Source: Mycolicibacterium cosmeticum (lineage in GTDB: Bacteria; Actinomycetota; Actinomycetes; Mycobacteriales; Mycobacteriaceae). Taken from it: a DNA stretch of 64,000 bases. A program made the translations under genes and the position numbers. The DNA lies in NCBI GenBank assembly GCA_016197365.1, contig JACPVS010000020.1, positions 54,400-118,399 of the forward strand, written 5' to 3'. Below are positions 51,468 through 59,050 of the stretch, piece by piece (position 1 is the first letter of the stretch; each line of letters opens with the position of its first letter). Below the pieces are notes generated by a model that did not search any database, had not been told where the DNA came from, and worked only from the letters and a program-made list of their open reading frames with translations.

Positions 51468-51828
51468 GGGCTGATTCTGTCATCCAGCGAGCCCGAGTCA
51501 GATGCTGTGGCGATGCAGTTAACCCGGTTTGGTCGTAAAGCAGCCCGCGACTGCGCGCCAACATTGATCGTATTGCGTTGTGCTGCAACAGATATATCGC
51601 AGCGCAGAGCTGCAACTAGTGTTGGTCTAGGGCGCTTGTCCACCCAACGCAAACAGCCCGCTGGCCTTTTAGAAACCAGCGGGCTGCACGGTCCCCGCAC
51701 CGGCCCTCATTCCAGCCGGGGGCGTGTGGGCGCGGAAGGAAAAGTACGCGCCCACGTTGCAGGGGCATCACTCCCTGCAACGCTTGCTTTGGTGCGGCCC
51801 GTCCCCATTCGGGCCGAAAGTCTGTTGG
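51468..51828. other. 361-bp gap with four consecutive stem-loops behind the capsid operon
   Basis: No supported gene. On the minus strand the 3' trailer of the structural operon carries four perfect stems: 51796-51801/51810-51815 (8-nt loop), 51756-51764/51773-51781, 51726-51734/51747-51755 and 51654-51664/51676-51686. The last is followed by TTTG and serves as terminator. The part at 51468-51650 holds no clear structure and should contain the promoter of the membrane-protein gene. Confidence 0.7.
51654..51686 (-). terminator. Terminator of the structural operon
   Basis: CAGCCCGCTGG (51654-51664) and CCAGCGGGCTG (51676-51686) form an 11-bp perfect stem with an 11-nt A/T-rich loop. It is the last of the four stem-loops downstream of the connector gene ending at 51829. 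Confidence 0.7.
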
Positions 51829-52179
51829 TTAGTTTGCCGTCGCTGTGGCAGTCCACCACCGGTAGCGGGGAGGTGTGCTCACTAGGCCGCGTGACGCCCA
51901 TTGGGGTGGGCCCTTCACCGCGTAGCAGATGCTGCCGATCACGAGGAGATCCCCGTGTTGCGGCTGCAACTGGCCGACGGGCACGCCTACCTGGCCGGTG
52001 GTGTCCACGATGTCACCGCGTGCACCTGAGCGGGCGGACCACGGCGGCCCGCCGATCACCAGGCCACGGAGGGTGCCAATCTCAGTGCCAGCATCGCCCA
52101 GGCGGACAGTGTTGCCGTGATCGTCAACCGTGTCGCCGTGAGCGTTGCGTGTAGCGCGGTAGAGCGTTCCCGTAGCCAT
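51829..52179 (-). CDS. Putative head-completion / head-tail connector protein
   Basis: 116 residues, beta-rich, opening MATGTLYRATRNAHGDTVDDHGN. Position after capsid and first connector, together with the small beta-rich fold (TLRGLVIGGPPWSA, VGVPVGQLQPQHGDLLVI), fits a stopper-type head-completion protein. No motif is decisive. Its presence would let the capsid accept a helper phage tail. It is 1 bp from the preceding gene, in the same operon. Confidence 0.5.
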   Translation of the reverse strand: MATGTLYRATRNAHGDTVDDHGNTVRLGDAGTEIGTLRGLVIGGPPWSARSGARGDIVDTTGQVGVPVGQLQPQHGDLLVIGSICYAVKGPPQWASRGLVSTPPRYRWWTATATAN

Positions 52180-52180
52180 G

Positions 52181-52501
52181 TCACTTCGCCCGAACCCGGT
52201 AGCGGTTGAGTACGAGAAGTTCGCCGGTCGTCCAGCCGTTGAAGGCTGAACGGAACTCGATGTGTTCGGGGCCGACGCTTTCGGTGAGCAGAAGCCCTCG
52301 TGCGTTGGCGATGAGGCGAGCGGAAGCGGTCAGAATCACAGCTCGGATGGCCTCTGCCGGAACGCCGTGTGTGAAGCCTTCGCCACGGGTGTACGAGGAA
52401 GCCATTGCCGTGATTATCAGCAGGACCGCCGCGCCCTGCTCCTCAGTCACGGCGGTCCCACCAAGCAATGCCCCTAGATCGAAAATAGTTGGGGCTGACA
52501 C
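52181..52501 (-). CDS. Putative head-tail adaptor (gp6-like connector)
   Basis: 106 residues, helical: VTEEQGAAVLLIITAMASSYTRGEGF, then AEAIRAVILTASARLIANARGL, then an aromatic turn FRSAFNGWTTGELLVLNRYR. This helical bundle with a late FNGWT-type turn resembles gp6-like/HK97 connector proteins that dock to the portal. Lies 2 bp after the capsid gene. Confidence 0.6.
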   Translation of the reverse strand: MSAPTIFDLGALLGGTAVTEEQGAAVLLIITAMASSYTRGEGFTHGVPAEAIRAVILTASARLIANARGLLLTESVGPEHIEFRSAFNGWTTGELLVLNRYRVRAK

Positions 52502-52503
52502 GT

Positions 52504-53334
52504 TTACGTCGCGTCGTATAGGCGAACAACGCCAGGGGCGTTGACGAAACCGAAGTTGACGCGGGCGGTCGCACGGACCTGTGCGGCGTCGTGATCGAAG
52601 GCCGCGTCAGTACTGGCTACAACGGTTGTGCCGGTGCGCTGCACAATGAGGATTTGCGAGGAGTCCACACCCCACGCGTTCCCTGCGGCCACGTCGGTGG
52701 ACACGAGCACTGGAACGCCTGCGAGGGTCACGCCGTCGCCAACGTTCTCCAGTAGGCCCAGATTGCTGTCTGTCGCCTGCTTCGCCTTCGCCAGGACCAG
52801 CGCGACATCGGGGGCCAGAATGAAGTGGGTCAGCTCCGCGCCGTCGGCTAGGGCGGCAGCCTTCGCCTCATGGAACGGGTCCATCGTCGTTAGTGTGACA
52901 GTGCCCGTGTCGACAACGTTGATACCGGTGAGCGAGAGGAGTCCCGACGGGCCGTTGGTCACGGTGTTGCCGAAGTAAGCTGCGTCGATCTTCTTGGCAA
53001 TGGAGCGCGCCAGGGAGGTGCCAACCTGATTGGCTACGGCAGGGTTGGTGTCCTGCGCGGCCTCGTTGGAGATCTGAGTCAGGCCCGCGACCTTCTTGGG
53101 AGTCACCACGATCTCAGCGGTAGACGGGTCAGTGAGGCTGATCTGTGTGTTCTCGGCGTACCAACCGGTGGCGGGATCCGCTGTGAGCGTGGGGAATCGG
53201 ATGGACTCGTTCGGAGTCTGGATCACGGTTCCGGCCTGGAATGCGATCGACTTCGCGGCGAGAACCTTATCAATGAGCGCGCCGTATGCCTCAGGCTTCC
53301 ATGCCTGTGGAAGGCCGCTGTTGAGTGTTGCCAT
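52504..53334 (-). CDS. Major capsid protein (HK97 fold)
   Basis: 276 residues. IRFPTLTADPATGWYAENTQISLTDPS and VTPKKVAGLTQISNEAAQDTNP form the typical N-arm/E-loop region. AKKIDAAYFGNT and LAPDVALVLAKAKQATDSN belong to the P and A domains, and the end ATARVNFGFVNAPGVVRL is typical. There is no long N-terminal delta domain and no protease gene; the separate scaffold fits this. It would build the element's own, presumably small, head. Confidence 0.85.
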   Translation of the reverse strand: MATLNSGLPQAWKPEAYGALIDKVLAAKSIAFQAGTVIQTPNESIRFPTLTADPATGWYAENTQISLTDPSTAEIVVTPKKVAGLTQISNEAAQDTNPAVANQVGTSLARSIAKKIDAAYFGNTVTNGPSGLLSLTGINVVDTGTVTLTTMDPFHEAKAAALADGAELTHFILAPDVALVLAKAKQATDSNLGLLENVGDGVTLAGVPVLVSTDVAAGNAWGVDSSQILIVQRTGTTVVASTDAAFDHDAAQVRATARVNFGFVNAPGVVRLYDAT

Positions 53335-53459
53335 TTTGAATGTCCTTGAAACGGAGTGAGTGATTCCTTCGTCGCCGGGACGTAGAAAATGGAGTTGACC
53401 ACCAGGGTCACAAGTTGAATAGCGTTCGCCATCAGGGCGTCTCGCTACCTACAAGTCTA

Positions 53460-53897
53460 TCAGCGGAATAGCGTGGAGAAATCTGTCGGTGCTGTCTCGT
53501 CGCCGCGCTGGCCTTGACCGATGTCGCCAGTTGTGCTGCGCGCCTTTAGATGTGGCTTGCGGCTCAGTAGGTCATCGATGGCGACAACTAGCGCCTCGGG
53601 GTCATCGATCAACTTGGCGTTGTAGGCGATGTCCGTTGCATCAGCGAGCTTTCCTGTAGCCGCTACGCGGGCCTGGAACAGGGCGTGGCTCAGCTCGTCA
53701 ACGCGAGCCTCAGCCGTCTTAGCCCGGTCGCGGTAGGTGGCCGACTCCTTGCGGAGCTTCTCCGCTACAGCGCGAGGGAAGGTGTGGGCTCCTGTGTCGC
53801 CCTCTGGTGCAGCCGGATCTGTCTCCGGTGTGGTTACCTGGGCCTCGTCGAGCTGAGGCGTCTCTGTGGCTTCTGGGCCTGTCTGCGTGTCACTCAC
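53460..53897 (-). CDS. Scaffolding-like protein
   Basis: 145 residues. An acidic Thr/Glu/Pro-rich N-terminus (TQTGPEATETPQLDEAQVTT) precedes a coiled coil (LRKESATYRDRAKTAEARVDELSHAL) and a basic patch with a short tail ending FSTLFR. Composition and place between portal and capsid match phage scaffolds. It overlaps the portal stop by 4 bp; 125 bp separate it from the capsid gene. Confidence 0.72.
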   Translation of the reverse strand: MSDTQTGPEATETPQLDEAQVTTPETDPAAPEGDTGAHTFPRAVAEKLRKESATYRDRAKTAEARVDELSHALFQARVAATGKLADATDIAYNAKLIDDPEALVVAIDDLLSRKPHLKARSTTGDIGQGQRGDETAPTDFSTLFR

Positions 53898-55243
53898 TGC
53901 GGTACTCCTGCGTAGCTCAGAACGTCATCCATGTATCGGCCACGTTCGATGTCCTTGTTTGTCTTCGCCTCATCTGTCAAAGACGAAACGATGGTGTCGA
54001 TCTCGTCGTCTGTGTAACCCAGCGTTCGGAGCACACTGCGGCGGTCAAGAATCTTCGCGGCGTAGAGCTTCTGCGCGGCGTCCGCCTCTTGCGCAACGCT
54101 GCGTGTGGAGGCATCTGCCCACTTCACTCGCAGCCCGTCGATGCCCGCCGGATCCTGGCCGGTGTCCAGTGCGACCAGCAGTCGGGCTACCTGTTCGAAC
54201 GCTCGGCCAAACTTCAATTGCTTTGACTCGCAACGGGCGATCAAGGATGCCTCGGCAGCGCGCAGGCCATCGGCGCTCGGAACCTGTGCCGCAGTCAGGG
54301 GTGAGAGATAGTGCGCCGGAAGTGAACTCACGGCGGATAGCTGGCTGACGATGACCTGCACGCCCTCCTTGAATCCGCTCAAGTCACTCGCCGGAAGCTG
54401 CCCGAACTTCGTGTCGGCGTTCTCGCTCAGCATGGTCTGAGTGGTGTTCACGTCATCGATGGGACTCACTACGTCGATGATGGGCTCGCCGTTGTCATCA
54501 ACGACGGAGTTGCCATCCTGGTCTAGGCGCGGCTTCTCGACAAACTCCAGCCCAGCGATCCAGCGGCGCGGCTTTCCAGCCGCCTCGGACGCGGTCATCA
54601 TGTCAACCAACAACTTAACGAGCGCATCGGTCAACGGGATAACGTCACGGAACTCGCTGTACCCGTTTTCAATTGGGACAAGCGGAACCGTACCCAGTGG
54701 ATTGACAACCTGATCAACCAAGGCGAAACCGTTGCGGGCTGCACCTGATGCGGGGCTACGCCAGTGTTCGATCACATCCGGCAAGTAGAGGTAGGCGTGA
54801 GTGCCATCGTGCTTGGTGGTATACCGCTTCACCCCGGCGACCACTGACCGGTCAGCCGGATCCCGCAGCACCGCGCACTGGCGCGGCGACTCCACAGAAG
54901 CCACCACCTTGCCTGCCTTCGTCCACACCAAAACGTAGCCAGTCCCGTAAATGAGGCTGTCCAGCATCGCCCGTGGCGCGAGCTGATCGAGGTCTGTTGC
55001 GGTGAACACGTTCCACGCCCGTGGGTCACTGAACCCGTTAATGCGTAGCCGCTCCACAATCGAATTGGCCAGAAGCGATGGGATGTTCGAGCTGAGATGT
55101 GTGAGGCGGTCACCCATTGCCTTGCGGCTTTCGGGGCTGATCCACGCCAGCTTTTGCGTTCCCGACGCATACGCCTCGAGGTGGTTGTAAGGCCCCTGGC
55201 GCGAATCGAGGTTCTCTAGAAGCTCGTCGAGGATCTCTGTCAC
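53894..55243 (-). CDS. Portal protein (SPP1 gp6-like)
   Basis: 449 residues. The N-terminus (LLENLDSRQGPYNHLEAYASG), NSIVERLRINGF, the MLDSLIYGTGYVLVW segment and the C-terminal SLPAHYLSPLTAAQVPSADGLRAAEASL are typical of mycobacteriophage-type portals. It forms the dodecameric entry ring for packaging. It directly follows terL (0 bp) and overlaps the scaffold start. Confidence 0.85.
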   Translation of the reverse strand: MTEILDELLENLDSRQGPYNHLEAYASGTQKLAWISPESRKAMGDRLTHLSSNIPSLLANSIVERLRINGFSDPRAWNVFTATDLDQLAPRAMLDSLIYGTGYVLVWTKAGKVVASVESPRQCAVLRDPADRSVVAGVKRYTTKHDGTHAYLYLPDVIEHWRSPASGAARNGFALVDQVVNPLGTVPLVPIENGYSEFRDVIPLTDALVKLLVDMMTASEAAGKPRRWIAGLEFVEKPRLDQDGNSVVDDNGEPIIDVVSPIDDVNTTQTMLSENADTKFGQLPASDLSGFKEGVQVIVSQLSAVSSLPAHYLSPLTAAQVPSADGLRAAEASLIARCESKQLKFGRAFEQVARLLVALDTGQDPAGIDGLRVKWADASTRSVAQEADAAQKLYAAKILDRRSVLRTLGYTDDEIDTIVSSLTDEAKTNKDIERGRYMDDVLSYAGVPQ

Positions 55244-56752
55244 TCAAACTCCAATTACTCGGTTACGTCGTCTACGTGTGCCCAACCAGGCGCAACGGGA
55301 ATGGCACATCAAAAGGGCAGCAGCGCAATCGATCTTCGCCGTGCCACGCTTTCGGCTAACCTTGCCGATACGCAGGCCGCCGTTGTTTTCAATCACGGTC
55401 GCAGCCATGACGTGACGGGTCAGGATCTCGTCTCCGGAATGAGTGAACTTGCCCGCCGTCGCCGCGCTGTACAACTCCGTGGTTGCCTTCGTCGTGCGAG
55501 ACGGCGACCACGGAAACTCGACCACCTTGAATCCTTCGGACTGCAGTACCTGGCCCGTGCGACCCCAGCGGAAAGGGTCCATTACTAGTTCCTTCACCCG
55601 CCACCGCTTACCGGCATCGCGGACGGCCTGCTCCACCTGTAGGACGGGGATCCGGTAGTCGGCAGTCCCGTCGCTTTCCCATACCTGCACAATGTCGAAG
55701 TGGGGAGTGGGCGAGATGGTGCCCACCACCAGCGCGGTAGCGTCGGAGTCCTTGCCGCCCCATGAACCATCGAGCGCCACAACCACATCAGTACCGTCAG
55801 GGACGGCTCCGGGGCGGCGGAGCGTCTCCCAAACATCGGCAGGGATAAACGGATTCGGGTTCGCATCGATCACGAACTGACACAGCTTTGCGCGGGCGAA
55901 ACCGCCTGGCGTTGTCTTCGGTGGGAGTAGCGCAGCCATCTGTGCCTCAATGACAAACGGTTTACCCATTGCCGGATCCATCGCCGGGTTGGCGAGCAAC
56001 CAGCAATGGCGGCAATCGATTTCATGCACCCCTGCGAACGCATCAGCTGAATACTCAATCCATTTGAACGTCTCATCTGCAGCGCCATCGCCCTGGGCGT
56101 AGTCGCGCAAATCCAGCAAGACAGACTCAGAAGCGTTCGACGGTGTGCCGATACCACAGACCGTCGCGTTGTCCTGCTTACCGAGGCCCAGCAGTAGAGT
56201 TTCCCAAGTGTCTTTCGGGATAACTCCGATCTCGTCGGCCAAGGCCAGGGTGAAGTTCCCGAGCCCTTCAAGCAACTTGCCCTCAGCAGGCATCACAGCG
56301 ATAGAGGCACCCTTGCCGGGGATCTCAATACGGTCGCGGTACACAGCGCAGCGGGAACTCAGCTCCTCACTGAGACCGACCATCTGGGCTACTGCGTCGA
56401 ACAACAAATGAGCCTGCCGCTCGGAGCTGGCCACCATGACAATCTGATTGCCGTACGGGCCCGTGAACGCCTCGTAGAGCGCCCAGCAGCCCATCAGGGC
56501 TGTCTTACCCTGGCCGCGGGGCATCATGACGCCCACGACGCTTGGACGGACATCCCCGTCCAAGATCTCTGCCATCAGATCGAGCTGCCACGGCTGCAGC
56601 ACCATCGGCCCACCAACACCGCGGCCCTTCGGGATTACAAGGAACTTCTTCGAGAACTGACCAAACCGCTGCGACGGTGTCCCACGCGGACGCCACATCA
56701 ACGGACTCTCATCCGTAGGCCCCTTCGGGCCCCGCTTCATCGTGGGCGGCAT
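55244..56752 (-). CDS. Terminase large subunit
   Basis: 502 residues. The ATPase domain has Walker A MMPRGQGKTALMG and Walker B FTLALADEIGVI. The RNase-H-like nuclease domain begins with DVVVALDGSWGGKDSDATALVV and continues with LVMDPFRWGRTGQV. No small terminase gene is recognisable next to it. Together with portal and capsid it indicates autonomous packaging. Confidence 0.9.
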   Translation of the reverse strand: MPPTMKRGPKGPTDESPLMWRPRGTPSQRFGQFSKKFLVIPKGRGVGGPMVLQPWQLDLMAEILDGDVRPSVVGVMMPRGQGKTALMGCWALYEAFTGPYGNQIVMVASSERQAHLLFDAVAQMVGLSEELSSRCAVYRDRIEIPGKGASIAVMPAEGKLLEGLGNFTLALADEIGVIPKDTWETLLLGLGKQDNATVCGIGTPSNASESVLLDLRDYAQGDGAADETFKWIEYSADAFAGVHEIDCRHCWLLANPAMDPAMGKPFVIEAQMAALLPPKTTPGGFARAKLCQFVIDANPNPFIPADVWETLRRPGAVPDGTDVVVALDGSWGGKDSDATALVVGTISPTPHFDIVQVWESDGTADYRIPVLQVEQAVRDAGKRWRVKELVMDPFRWGRTGQVLQSEGFKVVEFPWSPSRTTKATTELYSAATAGKFTHSGDEILTRHVMAATVIENNGGLRIGKVSRKRGTAKIDCAAALLMCHSRCAWLGTRRRRNRVIGV

Positions 56753-56913
56753 GCGTGTGGAAGTCCTTCAGGACGGGGAGCTAATTACGGACCTCGCATT
56801 GCGCGAGGTGTGGGGAGGGGAAGTGCGTTGCCCCTACCCCGCCAGCTATCGCCCAGCCTTGAGCCGGCGAGTGGAGTTCGTGCAGGTCAGAGCGTTGCGG
56901 GCAGCAATGTCGG

Positions 56914-57372
56914 CTAACTCGGAAAGCGCGCTTCGGTGTGCGCTGATTGGAGTCCGGGGGTATGGACTCCGAGGTCACCGGCCTGTCGGGGTAAGGGCTG
57001 CGCGCTTGGTTGTCGCGCTTGGCGGGCTGCGATGGCGGCGCGGACGGCCTGGCGTTCGGCGTCGGTGCAGCGGTCTTGGCGCTGTCCGTTATGGAAGGCA
57101 CAGAGGACGCGGAGGTTCAGCGGTTCGAAGGCCAGCGAGGGATCCTCAGCGAGGCTGATGACGTGGTCGCAGTGGAGATCTGTGGAGCGGCAACCTGCTA
57201 TCTCACAGAACGGACTGAGCTTGCGCACCCTGGCGCTTACCCGCCGCCATCTCGAGCTGTCGCGTACGTGACCCCTGGGGCGTGTCCTGGTGCTCTTGTG
57301 TCGGTGTTGTGGGCACCGACCCGACTCGGTCAACTCGCCGCACTCAACGCAAGGGCGCGGCAGGCTACTCAT
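56914..57372 (-). CDS. HNH endonuclease
   Basis: 152 residues. Two zinc-knuckle Cys pairs (CVECGELTESGRCPQH and later FCEIAGC) flank the HNH core LHCDHVISLAEDPSLAFEPLNLRVLCAFHNGQRQ, with His, Asn and His in the expected order. HNH proteins beside terL aid packaging cleavage in many phages. The Gln/Pro-rich C-terminus is variable. 161 bp of apparently non-coding DNA separate it from terL. Confidence 0.85.
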   Translation of the reverse strand: MSSLPRPCVECGELTESGRCPQHRHKSTRTRPRGHVRDSSRWRRVSARVRKLSPFCEIAGCRSTDLHCDHVISLAEDPSLAFEPLNLRVLCAFHNGQRQDRCTDAERQAVRAAIAARQARQPSAQPLPRQAGDLGVHTPGLQSAHTEARFPS

Positions 57373-57404
57373 CGGGCGTCTGTCTTCGTGGAAGACTCAG
57401 ACTT

Positions 57405-57674
57405 GTGAATGACCAAGTCAAAGAGGACACGCTTTCAGCAATTGCCGTGGTGACCGCAGCGGTCGGCCAGCCTGGTGAGAACAAAACCCTTGCCGCTCAG
57501 GTAGCCAATGAGTGGGTATCCGAGCATCCGCACGATGGCGCGACGCGCCTTGCTAACGGATTTGTGCAGCTGTGCATCGTTTTGCTTGCGCAGATCAAGT
57601 ACAAGACCGAGGCGAGCCCGGAAGAGACCTTGCAGATGGCGGCTGAACTCGTCAACGACTGGACCGAGACGTAA
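57405..57674 (+). CDS. Small hypothetical protein on the opposite strand
   Basis: 89 residues from GTG 57405. KEDTLSAIAVVTAAVG, ANEWVSEHPHDGATRLANGFVQLCIVLLAQIKYK and TLQMAAELVNDWTE form three plausible helices. It is the only + strand gene in the middle of the element, convergent with 57678-57851 and divergent from the HNH gene. No family recognised. Confidence 0.55.
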   Translation: MNDQVKEDTLSAIAVVTAAVGQPGENKTLAAQVANEWVSEHPHDGATRLANGFVQLCIVLLAQIKYKTEASPEETLQMAAELVNDWTET

Positions 57675-57677
57675 CCG

Positions 57678-57851
57678 TCAGAGCTGTTGGTAAAGCTCGG
57701 TGATGGTGCGCTCGCGGTCCTGGATGACTGTGGCAGCTTGGTCGATCTGGTCGAGCAGCCAGCGGATAGCGATGTCCTTCTCGGCGATGATGTCGGCGGG
57801 GTCCGTGCTGCGGGGCGACGGGACATAGTCGTCAATGTCGGTGTGGCTCAT
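57678..57851 (-). CDS. Small coiled-coil protein
   Basis: 57 residues from ATG 57851, overlapping the upstream stop by 4 bp. The second half is a helix (AEKDIAIRWLLDQIDQAATVIQDRERTI). Short helical proteins of this sort often follow excisionase genes in mycobacterial prophages; function unknown. A frame open to 57908 would give 76 residues. Confidence 0.55.
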   Translation of the reverse strand: MSHTDIDDYVPSPRSTDPADIIAEKDIAIRWLLDQIDQAATVIQDRERTITELYQQL

Positions 57852-58036
57852 CGGTTCATCCGTCCTGGGATCGAGTAGGTACGCAGCTCCGCGTGTTGCC
57901 GTGAGCAAGGCGACAGCACCTCCGCTGAGCCGAGGTTAGCTTTTGGGTGCGCGTGCTGTTGATGACAGTGCGGGCAATCAATGCGGATATATCCGCCCCG
58001 CATCCCGATTACCTCGGCGACTGGAGGTGTGCTCAC
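57848..58036 (-). CDS. Small Cys/His zinc-binding-like protein
   Basis: 62 residues from GTG 58036. IRIDCPHCHQQHAH contains CxxC with nearby His, and a further Cys follows (LSPCSRQHAEL). It overlaps both neighbours by 4 bp, so it is part of one tightly coupled unit with the HTH gene and the coiled-coil gene. Probably nucleic-acid binding; unproven. Confidence 0.6.
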   Translation of the reverse strand: MSTPPVAEVIGMRGGYIRIDCPHCHQQHAHPKANLGSAEVLSPCSRQHAELRTYSIPGRMNR

Positions 58037-58236
58037 ACACTCACCCCGCGCGTGGTCTCTACACGCTCCTTCAGTGCGAAGGCTGCGACATCCGAGCTGC
58101 GGTACATCAACCGCCGCCCGCGGCGGAAGCTGATCGGACCGCTGTTCTTGCTACGCCACAGGTACAGCGTTGTGGTTGAGCGGCCCAGGATGTCAGCGGC
58201 GTCTTCGATTGTCAGTAGCTCATCGGCTTGTGACAT
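58033..58236 (-). CDS. Excisionase-like helix-turn-helix protein
   Basis: 67 residues from ATG 58236 with GGAG at the right distance. LLTIEDAADILGRSTTTLYLWRSKNSGPISFRRGRRLMYRSSDVAAF is the MerR/AlpA-like winged HTH of phage excisionases. It leads the minus-strand operon that continues to the structural genes. It may serve as recombination directionality factor for the serine integrase, or as a transcriptional switch. Confidence 0.78.
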   Translation of the reverse strand: MSQADELLTIEDAADILGRSTTTLYLWRSKNSGPISFRRGRRLMYRSSDVAAFALKERVETTRGVSV

Positions 58237-58813
58237 GTTTTTCTCCAAAGCGGTTGGTTAGTGAGGTGCCAGTACTGCAACGGGGATTGTCAAGTGCGGC
58301 AGAGTACTTCTGAACTTCTTGCACACCGAATGCACCGCCACTTAGATACAGCCCTCCCTTAGGGAGGTACTACGACAGCTCAACGCCGCGCCAACGTCCC
58401 GGCTGTAGAATCTTCCGACTGGCTACTTCGGCTCCGGTGGTGAAGAGCCTCATGGGTGGTCCGGGGGAATATGCGCGGAGGCATCCACTGCCCCTCTGTG
58501 ACCACGAAAGCCACGTTGGGACAGGGACTTACCGTCTGTCATCCCGACGATGGCAGTATCCCTGCTCCTGGCCGTCGACAGAAAGCGTCGCGACCTTACT
58601 CATTAATTGTAGCATCGATTCGAACTGACGTTCGATGATCTTGACCTGCAACAACTGCTTGCCGTTCACAGTAGACGACTCGCAAACTGGATTGCGTGGA
58701 ACGTAATGTGCTGCTGGGCAATGGTTTCCCACGTAAACCGAGATCCCGACCTGCCACGCTTATGCCATGACGACACTGCCGAAGAGTGGCGCAGCCCGCA
58801 GTGACGCGTAGAC
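58237..58813. other. 577-bp control region of the element
   Basis: No supported gene on either strand; short frames overlap one another and lack good ribosome binding sites. It contains an inverted repeat CCTCCC-TTA-GGGAGG (58353-58367). A second, looser palindrome CATCGA...TCGATG around 58612-58637 encloses CGAACTGACGTTCG. These are candidate operators for divergent promoters of the structural operon (left) and the small + strand gene (right). It may also encode an RNA. Confidence 0.55.
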
Positions 58814-59050
58814 ATGGGCACACAAGAGACAGCCGCCGAGAAGCGGCAACGCTACATACGTGAAACGGTTGCAAAAGCGCCGCCGCTGACGGCGATCCAG
58901 CGGTCCACGCTAGTAACGCTGCTGAAGGTAGAAGCTAGCCCGTCACCCAATCGACCTGCACAGTCGCCGGATCAAACACGCGTGAATGCCGCGTGCCCCG
59001 GTGAAGTCGCACGGTCGCCAATGCGGCAATCACTGCGCGTTGCGTCATAA
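58814..59050 (+). CDS. Small phage protein with PPLTxxQR motif
   Basis: 78 residues. EKRQRYIRETVAKAPPLTAIQRSTLVTLLK resembles a short helical protein common in mycobacterial prophages (...VxxAPPLTxEQRxxLxxLL...). The last 116 bp are antisense to the integrase 3' end. Start ATG 58814 without a strong ribosome binding site. Function unknown. Confidence 0.5.
   Translation: MGTQETAAEKRQRYIRETVAKAPPLTAIQRSTLVTLLKVEASPSPNRPAQSPDQTRVNAACPGEVARSPMRQSLRVAS

Noticed and set aside
56781..57101. 106-residue minus-strand frame as small terminase subunit
   Set aside because: It overlaps the HNH gene in another frame, has no HTH, and its composition is that of a shadow frame.
58437..58874. Short frames in the element control region as a repressor
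   Set aside because: Overlapping frames on both strands with no HTH pattern or good ribosome binding site.
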